From Sulfurovum sp. (GTDB lineage: Bacteria; Campylobacterota; Campylobacteria; Campylobacterales; Sulfurovaceae), in NCBI GenBank assembly GCA_026985755.1, contig JALSPX010000235.1, positions 1 through 7,887 on the forward strand: DNA of 7,887 bases. The letters run 5' to 3'. How positions within the stretch are numbered: position 1 is the stretch's first letter; each line of letters starts with the position of its first letter. This document shows, one piece after another, positions 1 through 5,377 of this stretch. The position numbers were made by a program, and so were the translations under genes. The notes below the pieces were generated by a model that worked only from the letters and a program-made list of their open reading frames with translations, was not told the DNA's origin and did not search any database.

Positions 1-831
1 ACATTTATCGCTTCACTCATGAGTGTAGACTTGACCAATCCGTATATTTTAGGAGGGCTTATCACGCTTATTGGATTTGGTTTGGTTGGACTAAAAGATG
101 ATATTGGAAAAGTACTTGCAGGTGATAATTTAGAGGGGCTTACCCCCAGAGGCAAAATGCTTTTACAAGCGCTTATTGCTACTGTTTCAACAGGTATCCT
201 TCTCTATGCAGGCTTTCCTACGGAATTTTATATACCTTTTGTTAAAACCGCACTCTTTGATTTGGGCTATTTTGCTATTCCATTTTGGATACTGGTTTTT
301 TTAGCCACAACCAATGCTGTCAACCTCACTGATGGGCTAGATGGGCTTGCCACTGTACCCTCTGTGATTGCACTATTTACGCTAGGAGTCATTGTCTATG
401 TCACAGGACATGCTATCTTTGCGGAGTACCTTTTGGTACCTAATATCAAAGGGGTAGGAGAGGTGATGGTACTTGCAGCTGCACTCATAGGAGCTCTACT
501 TGGATTCTTGTGGTACAACTGTTATCCTGCAGAAGTTTTTATGGGAGACACAGGAAGCCTTGCGATTGGTGGATTCATTGCTTATCTTGCTATTTTGGGA
601 AAAAGTGAAGTGCTTCTGATTCTTATAGGTATCATTTTTGTCATTGAAACTGTCTCTGTTATACTCCAAGTAGGTAGTTTTAAACTTCGTGAAAAACGTA
701 TATTCAAAATGGCTCCTATTCACCATCATTTCGAACTCAAAGGCTGGGCTGAAAATAAAATTATTATACGTTTTTGGATGATTGCATTTATTGCCAATGT
801 GCTTGCACTGGTATCTTTTAAATTTCGTTAA
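1..831 (+). CDS. mraY: MraY, phospho-N-acetylmuramoyl-pentapeptide transferase (5' partial)
   Basis: Integral membrane enzyme that transfers phospho-MurNAc-pentapeptide from UDP to undecaprenyl phosphate, giving lipid I. The reading frame is open from base 1 (codons aca ttt atc precede the first ATG at 19), so the gene starts outside the window. About 277 C-terminal residues are present, against roughly 350 for the family. Visible family motifs are KDDIGK (codons near 94-111), NLTDGLDG (322-345), VFMGDTGS (near 535-558) and the MAPIHHHFELKGW loop with the triple histidine at 721-729. These carry the Mg-binding aspartates and active-site histidines of MraY. Several hydrophobic membrane segments alternate with them. 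The product ends FKFR. murD follows after 66 bp in the same direction, the usual order in this phylum. Identification is secure; only the N-terminus is missing. Confidence 0.97.
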   Translation, partial: TFIASLMSVDLTNPYILGGLITLIGFGLVGLKDDIGKVLAGDNLEGLTPRGKMLLQALIATVSTGILLYAGFPTEFYIPFVKTALFDLGYFAIPFWILVFLATTNAVNLTDGLDGLATVPSVIALFTLGVIVYVTGHAIFAEYLLVPNIKGVGEVMVLAAALIGALLGFLWYNCYPAEVFMGDTGSLAIGGFIAYLAILGKSEVLLILIGIIFVIETVSVILQVGSFKLREKRIFKMAPIHHHFELKGWAENKIIIRFWMIAFIANVLALVSFKFR

Positions 832-849
832 ACTAGGCAATTACATGCA

Positions 850-880
850 TTTTTCATTTCTCATTTCACCTTTCTCATTT
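850..880 (+). repeat. Pyrimidine-rich heptamer array between mraY and murD
   Basis: A 7-nt period runs through the spacer: TTTTTCA, TTTCTCA, TTTCACC, TTTCTCA, TTT. The segment 857-879 is identical to 2184-2206 just after murD, in the same heptamer order. It fills about half of the mraY-murD gap and ends shortly before the murD ribosome binding site. It belongs to the same family as the arrays near 1153-1215, 6687-6718 and 7069-7101. Confidence 0.85.
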
Positions 881-897
881 GAAAAAGAGAGTTTTTC

Positions 898-2169
898 ATG
901 AAGCCAACACTCTTCGGATATGGATTGACTACCAAAGCCATCGCAAAAAAACTAGGTGGAGGGTGCATTTTTTTTGATGATACATGTACTGAAACATATA
1001 CAGATGAAAACAACAATACCATCAAACCCTCACACCTTTTTAATCCTGATGAAAGCACTTTAGAAGTCACCACCCCTAGCCTACCGCCTAAACATCCACT
1101 CATTCAAAAAGCCCAAAATCTTTTGAGTGAGTATGACTATATTTTAGGGAGTGGGGAACAGGGAATAGGGAATAATATTCCTCATTCTTCACTCTTCACT
1201 CTTCACTCTTCACTTGCAAAGCAAACGCCTTTCACTATCTGGATATCTGGTACCAATGGTAAAACCACTACCACCCAAATGCTCACACATTTGCTAGAAA
1301 AACGAGGTGCTGTCTCAGGAGGGAATATAGGTACACCCTTGGCAGACTTGGATGAAAAAGCCCCTATTTGGGTACTAGAGAGTTCTTCTTTTACCCTACA
1401 CCACACACACCTCGCTTCACCTAATATCTATCTTTTACTACCTATCACGCCAGATCACTTAGACTGGCATGGTACGCCTGAAGATTATGAAGCAGACAAG
1501 CTTAGACCACTACTCACTATGAAAGAAGGAGAACTCGCACTGGTACCAAAAGGGCTTAACCTCCCGCAAACGGATGCTTATGTCGTAGAGTATGACAGTG
1601 ATGCTTTTGTATGTGAGTATTTTAATCTTGATACCTCAAAGCTAGACTACAGAGGTGCATTTTTGCAAGATGCACTACTCTCTCTTGCCATCACAAAAGT
1701 GCTCTTTGATGAAGCAGACTATGCCTTGATTAATGCTTTCAGACGTGATGCTCATAGACAACAAGAGTTTAGAGATAGGCACGGTCGCCTCTGGGTCAAT
1801 GACTCCAAAGCCACAAATCTTGATGCCACCATGCAGGCAATAAAAGGCTATGGGAATAAACACATTCATCTCATACTTGGTGGTGAAGATAAAGGTGTAG
1901 ATTTGACACCACTTTTTGAAGAGATGCAAACACTTTCACTTACACTATATACTATAGGCAAAAACAACAACAGACTTTTAGCACTTGCAAAACAATACAA
2001 CATTCAAACTATCGCATCATACACTATAGATGTTGCCGTCAAAAAGATTCATACACTTCATACAAAAGAGAGTATCGCACTTCTTTCACCTGCAGCAGCA
2101 AGTTTTGATCAGTTTAGCTCTTACAAAGATAGAGGTGAAACATTTATGGCATTGGTAAAAAATATTTAA
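898..2169 (+). CDS. murD: MurD, UDP-N-acetylmuramoyl-L-alanine--D-glutamate ligase
   Basis: Cytoplasmic ATP-dependent ligase that adds D-glutamate to UDP-MurNAc-L-alanine. The product is 423 residues, a normal length. It has a short N-terminal UDP-binding domain (about 1-80), a central ATPase domain with the P-loop GTNGKTT (118-124), ESSSF (161-165), TPDHLDW (184-190) and the lysine of ADKLR (K201) at the position of the carbamylated lysine. The C-terminal domain has AHRQQEF (285-291), NDSKATN (301-307) and LLSPAAASFDQF (395-406). ATG 898 is preceded by a weak purine-rich site (agagag, 886-891) six bases away. The gene is probably cotranscribed with mraY. Residues 86-106 are encoded by an inserted heptamer array between YDYILGS and the P-loop strand. 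This linker is not expected in the family, but the frame and all catalytic motifs are intact, so the gene is probably functional. Confidence 0.95.
   Translation: MKPTLFGYGLTTKAIAKKLGGGCIFFDDTCTETYTDENNNTIKPSHLFNPDESTLEVTTPSLPPKHPLIQKAQNLLSEYDYILGSGEQGIGNNIPHSSLFTLHSSLAKQTPFTIWISGTNGKTTTTQMLTHLLEKRGAVSGGNIGTPLADLDEKAPIWVLESSSFTLHHTHLASPNIYLLLPITPDHLDWHGTPEDYEADKLRPLLTMKEGELALVPKGLNLPQTDAYVVEYDSDAFVCEYFNLDTSKLDYRGAFLQDALLSLAITKVLFDEADYALINAFRRDAHRQQEFRDRHGRLWVNDSKATNLDATMQAIKGYGNKHIHLILGGEDKGVDLTPLFEEMQTLSLTLYTIGKNNNRLLALAKQYNIQTIASYTIDVAVKKIHTLHTKESIALLSPAAASFDQFSSYKDRGETFMALVKNI
1153..1215 (+). repeat. In-frame heptamer array inside murD
   Basis: The array reads GGGAACA, GGGAATA, GGGAATA, then AT, then ATTCCTC, ATTCTTC, three ACTCTTC and a partial unit. 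The left half is purine-rich and the right half pyrimidine-rich on the + strand. They meet at a perfect hairpin GGAATA-A-TATTCC (1169-1181). Read in the murD frame it gives residues 86-106, including the low-complexity stretch HSSLFTLHSSL. It lies exactly at the joint between the N-terminal domain and the ATPase domain, where an added loop would be tolerated. The left/right polarity matches the arrays that flank the four-helix-bundle gene. Confidence 0.85.
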
Positions 2170-2183
2170 AAACTACCCAAAAA

Positions 2184-2214
2184 TTTCTCATTTCACCTTT
2201 CTCATTACTCATTC
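2184..2214 (+). repeat. Pyrimidine-rich heptamer array after murD
   Basis: Units TTTCTCA, TTTCACC, TTTCTCA, TTACTCA, TTC begin 14 bases after the murD stop codon. The first 23 bases repeat the array before murD exactly, in direct orientation, so murD is bracketed by direct copies 1.3 kb apart. It ends about 15 bases before the -10 box of the tRNA gene. Confidence 0.85.
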
Positions 2215-2229
2215 TTAAGCTTTAGGCGT

Positions 2230-2235
2230 TATAAT
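2230..2235 (+). promoter_or_regulatory. -10 box of tRNA-Phe
   Basis: A perfect TATAAT lies 34 bases before the tRNA 5' end, which would put the start site near 2242 and leave a leader of about 28 nt. There is no convincing -35 box, as is common for sigma-70 promoters in Campylobacterota. Confidence 0.7.
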
Positions 2236-2244
2236 TCTATCCAC

Positions 2245-2265
2245 TTTAAACAATTGTTGTTTAAA
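2245..2265 (+). other. Perfect hairpin in the tRNA-Phe leader
   Basis: TTTAAACAA (2245-2253) and TTGTTTAAA (2257-2265) form a 9-bp perfect stem with a 3-nt loop, ending four bases before the mature tRNA. It lies between the -10 box and the tRNA, so it should be transcribed. It may present the leader to RNase P or block misfolding with the tRNA. It could also be an operator palindrome, since its core AACAATTGTT is self-complementary. Confidence 0.5.
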
Positions 2266-2269
2266 TTGT

Positions 2270-2344
2270 GGCTCGGTAGCTCAGGGGTAGAGCAAAGGAT
2301 TGAAAATCCTTGTGTCGACAGTTCGATTCTGTCTCGAGCCACCA
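2270..2344 (+). tRNA. tRNA-Phe (anticodon GAA)
   Basis: A full cloverleaf can be folded by eye. The acceptor stem GGCTCGG (2270-2276) pairs with TCGAGCC (2334-2340) with one G-T pair. The D arm is GCTC/GAGC with the loop AGGGGTA. The anticodon stem AAGGA/TCCTT encloses the loop TTGAAAA, with GAA at 2302-2304. The variable loop is GTGTC. The T arm GACAG/CTGTC has the loop TTCGATT. The discriminator is A, and the CCA end (2342-2344) is encoded. It decodes UUC/UUU. It appears to be a single-gene unit, with no clear hairpin terminator after it but a T-rich stretch from about 2347. Confidence 0.97.
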
Positions 2345-2500
2345 TGATTTTATTCTCTTTTTTATACTAAAAAATATATCTATTCCATTTACTTTTCTTA
2401 AACAAAGACCAAAAAATGCTATATATTTCTATTTTCTCTTCAATTTTTTAACTACTGTAACCCCATATAAAGCCCTTCTATTCGACTATTTTGACATATT

Positions 2501-2528
2501 ATTAATTATTCATTAACTTTTTATTAAC
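2501..2528 (+). promoter_or_regulatory. Three helically phased ATTAAY repeats upstream of porin 1
   Basis: ATTAAT (2501), ATTAAC (2512) and ATTAAC (2523) start exactly 11 bases apart and end five bases before the -35 hexamer of the first porin gene. This face-of-helix spacing would suit a dimeric regulator that binds direct repeats, or an AT-rich UP element. The rest of the 2345-2532 spacer is AT-rich and holds no gene or structure I can support. Confidence 0.4.
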
Positions 2529-2532
2529 TCTA

Positions 2533-2562
2533 TTGACATTCGTAAACGATTGGTGTTATAAT
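2533..2562 (+). promoter_or_regulatory. Strong sigma-70 promoter of porin 1
   Basis: TTGACA (2533-2538) and TATAAT (2557-2562) are both full consensus, separated by 18 bases. TGT precedes the -10 box, giving the extended TGnTATAAT form. The expected start is near 2569, a leader of about 27 nt. A full -35 box is unusual in this phylum and fits very high expression of a major porin. Confidence 0.85.
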
Positions 2563-2582
2563 ATGGAGTATTCAAAACAATT

Positions 2583-2623
2583 CAAGGAGATTACAATGAA
2601 AAAAACATTATTACTTTCAGTAG
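2583..2623 (+). repeat. 41-bp leader/signal-peptide block, copy 1
   Basis: This segment runs from the C before the AAGGAGA ribosome binding site through the first nine codons of the porin. It is identical, base for base, to 4000-4040 at the start of the second porin gene. Similarity fades through the signal peptide and GGDIAPVEP, and ends where the mature barrels begin. Confidence 0.9.
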
Positions 2624-3855
2624 CAGCGTCTACAATGATTATGGCCGGTGGAGATATCGCTCCAGTTGAGCCAGTAGCAGACACACCAGCAGTACAGGAA
2701 AAAACTTCAGGTTGGGACTTTAATGGTCAAGCTGTAGTATATTATCAAACAGCTGATAACTGGGGAAATGGTTCAGTATTTGAACAAGGACCTGCAGATG
2801 AGAACACTGGTTGGGCAGCAGCAGCAGCTGGTATCCAACTTGGTGCAGTAAACAAAAACCTACTAGGACCTATTGGTGCTGGTGTTGAACTTTCTGGTAT
2901 CTCTTCAGTTGGTCTAGAAAAGGATGTGGTATCTGGTCTTGTGCAATCTGCAACAGGCGATTTGACAGGTGCTGCAATTACGCAAGCTTATTTAACAGCA
3001 GGTCTTGGAAATACATCTCTTAAAGTAGGTCGTCAACAACTTCCTAAAGCACTTTCACCTTTTGCATTTTCAGAAGGATGGAATGTATTTAAAAATACAT
3101 TTGAAGCAGCATTGTTAGTAAATTCTGATCTTCCAAGCACAACACTTGTATATGCATATGTAACAAGATCAAACCACTCAATTAACGCACTTAGTGATTT
3201 TGCTAAAATCAATAAAAATGGTGACATGGTACACATGGTAACCGCACAAAACAAATCTATTGATGGTCTTACATTGACTGGTACATGGTATTTGGCACCA
3301 GACATGATTTCTGATGGCAATGATGTAAATGCACTTTGGGGCGATGCTAAATTTACAATGGGTGACTATTCAATCGCTCTTCAAGGTGGTCAAATTGACC
3401 CTGATACGGCAGACAAAACAACTGCATATGGTGCTAAAGTAGGTGCAACATTTGGTATGTTTGATGCCTCACTTGCATACTCATCTGTAGATGATGGTAC
3501 TGTCAATATTGCAAACTTTGGAACAGGTGTAAAAACACCACTCTATACACAATCTCTTCTCAACCAAAATACAATCTCTAGAGATTCTGATACATTCAAA
3601 GTTGCACTTGGAGCAAAAGCACTTGGTGGTAAATTTACAGGTGTATATATCAATTCTGACTTAGGTAAAACTGCCAATGCATCTGTATTTGGAAACAAAG
3701 AGGGTGAAGGTACCTACCAACAAATCGAATTGTCATACAAAACTAAAATTACAGACAACACTACGCTACTTGCTGCATACATCAATCAAAATGATGACAG
3801 ACAAGATGATGATAGCCAAAATTTCGTACGTGTATGGGCTAAATATACTTTCTAG
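2596..3855 (+). CDS. Outer-membrane porin, Opr-like family
   Basis: A 419-residue beta-barrel protein that probably forms a general or substrate-selective channel. ATG 2596 is chosen because AAGGAGA (2584-2590) lies six bases before it and a signal peptide follows; an upstream TTG in frame (2533) falls inside the promoter. The signal peptide is MKKTLLLSVAASTMIMA, probably cleaved before GGDIAPVEP (mature residues 18-26). An acidic/proline linker comes next, then alternating amphipathic strands with many Gly, Ala and aromatic residues. ITQAY (128-132) and GRQ (145-147) match the second porin at the same positions. WNVFKNTFEAALLVN (162-176) resembles the Opr porins of Sulfurimonas-type genomes. 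The protein ends VRVWAKYTF, with the C-terminal aromatic residue of outer-membrane barrels. It has its own promoter and terminator. The transported substrate cannot be read from the sequence. Confidence 0.85.
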   Translation: MKKTLLLSVAASTMIMAGGDIAPVEPVADTPAVQEKTSGWDFNGQAVVYYQTADNWGNGSVFEQGPADENTGWAAAAAGIQLGAVNKNLLGPIGAGVELSGISSVGLEKDVVSGLVQSATGDLTGAAITQAYLTAGLGNTSLKVGRQQLPKALSPFAFSEGWNVFKNTFEAALLVNSDLPSTTLVYAYVTRSNHSINALSDFAKINKNGDMVHMVTAQNKSIDGLTLTGTWYLAPDMISDGNDVNALWGDAKFTMGDYSIALQGGQIDPDTADKTTAYGAKVGATFGMFDASLAYSSVDDGTVNIANFGTGVKTPLYTQSLLNQNTISRDSDTFKVALGAKALGGKFTGVYINSDLGKTANASVFGNKEGEGTYQQIELSYKTKITDNTTLLAAYINQNDDRQDDDSQNFVRVWAKYTF

Positions 3856-3877
3856 AAACTATTTCTTACAAATTTTT

Positions 3878-3920
3878 AGAGTTCAGGCTTTTGCCTGACT
3901 CTTTACGTCTTTTTTCTTTT
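3878..3920 (+). terminator. Rho-independent terminator of porin 1
   Basis: TCAGGC (3883-3888) and GCCTGA (3893-3898) pair around a TTTT loop. The stem is extended by AGAG/CTCT with one bulged T. T-rich runs follow to 3920. It starts 22 bases after the stop codon and isolates the two porin genes. Confidence 0.8.
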
Positions 3921-3938
3921 CCCATTTATCTTTATTCC

Positions 3939-3952
3939 TTGACACACATCAA
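3939..3952 (+). promoter_or_regulatory. FNR/CRP-family operator upstream of porin 2
   Basis: TTGAC-ACAC-ATCAA differs by one base from the FNR consensus TTGAT-N4-ATCAA. Its centre (3945.5) is about 41.5 bases before the start predicted from the -10 box at 3975-3980, the standard place for a class II activator site. It replaces the -35 region, which has no consensus hexamer at normal spacing. The site is absent upstream of the first porin. Confidence 0.55.
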
Positions 3953-3974
3953 TATCAATTTTAATTATATAGGT

Positions 3975-3980
3975 TATAAT
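3975..3980 (+). promoter_or_regulatory. -10 box of porin 2
   Basis: A perfect TATAAT is followed by an expected start near 3987, a leader of about 26 nt. No -35 hexamer lies 16-19 bases upstream. The TTGACA at 3939 is 30 bases away and is better read as part of the regulator site, so this promoter looks activator-dependent. Confidence 0.65.
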
Positions 3981-3999
3981 TTAAATATATTAGAAATTA

Positions 4000-4040
4000 C
4001 AAGGAGATTACAATGAAAAAAACATTATTACTTTCAGTAG
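4000..4040 (+). repeat. 41-bp leader/signal-peptide block, copy 2
   Basis: Identical to 2583-2623, covering the ribosome binding site AAGGAGA, the ATG and the first nine codons. Upstream promoter sequence and downstream barrel sequence differ between the two genes, so the shared piece is a sharply bounded module. Confidence 0.9.
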
Positions 4041-5275
4041 TAGCATCTACACTGATTATGGCAGGTGGAGATATTGCTCCAGTTGAACCAGTCAAAGAAG
4101 TTGCATCACCTCAAGTGGAAGATGGTTATACATTCTTTAACAATGTAAAAGCAAAAGGCGAGATACGTGCCAGATATGCGTTCGTGGATACTGATAATAC
4201 AGTTGATAACGCAAGTGCACTTACCAATAGACTGATGCTAGGTATCTCTGCAAATTTATTTGGTGTAGATGGACTCTCTACCTATTTAGAAGCTACCAAT
4301 GTAATAGGCAGTGGAGATTACTGGGATTTATCTAATGGTGACATCAGTGATAAAGGAGTATACAATGTCGTTGCAGACCCTTCACAAACACGTATCACAC
4401 AAGCCTATGTAGATTATGCTTTTGGTAAAACCCTACTCAGAGCAGGTCGACAAGGTGTGAATCTGGATAACCAACGTTTCGTAGGTACTGTGAACTGGAG
4501 ACAAATGCCTCAAACATACGATGCTGTAGCAATTATTGATAATTCTATAGAAAATCTTAATTTACTTGCAGCCTATGTTTGGCAAGTCAATACTATTTTC
4601 GATTCAGATACAGTAAAACCAGTAGGGGACAACTTCGATACAGGCAGTGTACTTTTACATGCTAGCTATAAAATCATGGATGCATTGACATTGACAGGTT
4701 ATGCCTATATGCTTGAAGATATCCATGATACCTATGGTATCGCTGCAACTGGTAAATTTGGTTTAGGTGCAGGGACAAGTTTATCATACCGTGCAGAGTA
4801 TGCCTCACAAACTGACCCATCATTTGAGGATTTAACTAAAAATAAAACAGCAGATGCAGACTACTACAATATTGAAGCTACATTAAATATGAGCGGTTTC
4901 CTTGTAGGTGCGAAGTATGAAGTGCTAGGTGCAGGAAGTGGTGAAGATGCTGCCTTTAGTACACCTCTATCAACACTCCATGCACATAATGGTTGGGCCG
5001 ATATGTTCTTGGGTACCCCCGATGATGGTCTTGTAGATCTCAATGGTATGATAGGATACAAATCTAAAGGTTTGGGTGTAGCAAAAGTGATTTATCATGA
5101 CTTCTCAAGTGACAAAGGAAACACAGATTATGGTACAGAGATAGATTTGCTTTACAAAAATAAAATCTCTGCAGTAAAAGGGCTTTCTGGTATGCTAAAG
5201 GCATCTCTCTATAGTGCGGATACACATGGTGTTGATACGACTAAATATTGGGTCATGCTAGACTATAAATTTTAA
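4013..5275 (+). CDS. Outer-membrane beta-barrel, alginate-export/porin-like
   Basis: A 420-residue exported barrel. The signal peptide MKKTLLLSVVASTLIMA and mature start GGDIAPVEP are nearly those of the first porin, but the barrel is different. GEIRARYAF (49-57) begins the first strand. ITQAYVDYAF (128-137), then GRQGVNLDNQRFVG (145-158) and WRQMPQTYDAV (162-172), form the signature I associate with alginate-export-type (AlgE-like) porins. The protein ends WVMLDYKF with the terminal aromatic residue. ATG 4013 has AAGGAGA six bases upstream. The gene has its own -10 box and a likely FNR/CRP-type site, so it may be switched by oxygen, nitrate or a related signal while porin 1 is expressed strongly. 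The family name does not imply alginate as substrate; in this phylum such proteins are usually unassigned porins. Confidence 0.8.
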   Translation: MKKTLLLSVVASTLIMAGGDIAPVEPVKEVASPQVEDGYTFFNNVKAKGEIRARYAFVDTDNTVDNASALTNRLMLGISANLFGVDGLSTYLEATNVIGSGDYWDLSNGDISDKGVYNVVADPSQTRITQAYVDYAFGKTLLRAGRQGVNLDNQRFVGTVNWRQMPQTYDAVAIIDNSIENLNLLAAYVWQVNTIFDSDTVKPVGDNFDTGSVLLHASYKIMDALTLTGYAYMLEDIHDTYGIAATGKFGLGAGTSLSYRAEYASQTDPSFEDLTKNKTADADYYNIEATLNMSGFLVGAKYEVLGAGSGEDAAFSTPLSTLHAHNGWADMFLGTPDDGLVDLNGMIGYKSKGLGVAKVIYHDFSSDKGNTDYGTEIDLLYKNKISAVKGLSGMLKASLYSADTHGVDTTKYWVMLDYKF

Positions 5276-5286
5276 GATAATCCCCC

Positions 5287-5313
5287 TAGAGTCAAACCTT
5301 ATGTTTGATTCTA
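5287..5313 (+). terminator. 3' hairpin of porin 2, weak U-tract
   Basis: TAGAGTCAAAC (5287-5297) pairs with GTTTGATTCTA (5303-5313), an 11-bp stem with one G-T pair and a CTTAT loop, 11 bases after the stop codon. The following bases (catctactcatac) are not a run of T, so it may be an inefficient terminator or mainly a 3'-end stabiliser. Confidence 0.55.
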
Positions 5314-5340
5314 CATCTACTCATACTTATCCCTTTTCGC

Positions 5341-5346
5341 TATAAT
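5341..5346 (+). promoter_or_regulatory. -10 box of rimO
   Basis: A perfect TATAAT puts the transcript start near 5353, 25 bases before the chosen rimO start. An in-frame ATG at 5345 lies inside this box and so cannot be the translation start of this transcript. There is no clear -35 box. Confidence 0.65.
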
Positions 5347-5377
5347 GCTACAAAAGTCCAATACAAAGAAAATACCG

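Noticed and set aside
423..437. GTACC-TTTT-GGTAC hairpin in mraY
   Set aside because: A short stem inside well-conserved coding sequence with no T-tract; probably chance.
1153..1215. CRISPR array or minisatellite array with spacers
   Set aside because: The units are only 7 nt, adjacent and without unique spacers, and they are translated in frame within murD.
2310..2516. 68-codon reading frame after the tRNA
   Set aside because: Its start lies inside the tRNA-Phe gene, it has no ribosome binding site, and its composition is that of AT-rich spacer.
2533..2595. 21-residue N-terminal extension of porin 1
   Set aside because: It would begin at the TTG of the -35 hexamer. The ATG at 2596 has a good ribosome site and starts a signal peptide.
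3033..3320. Antisense reading frame within porin 1 and similar frames opposite murD, rimO and tilS
   Set aside because: They lie wholly opposite well-supported genes, lack ribosome sites and show no recognisable protein features.
3939..3944. TTGACA as the -35 box of porin 2
   Set aside because: It is 30 bases from the TATAAT at 3975, far outside the usual 16-19. It fits better as half of the FNR/CRP-type palindrome.
5345..5377. 11-residue N-terminal extension of RimO
   Set aside because: The upstream ATG is within the -10 box, so it would not be in the transcript; RimO similarity begins after 5378.
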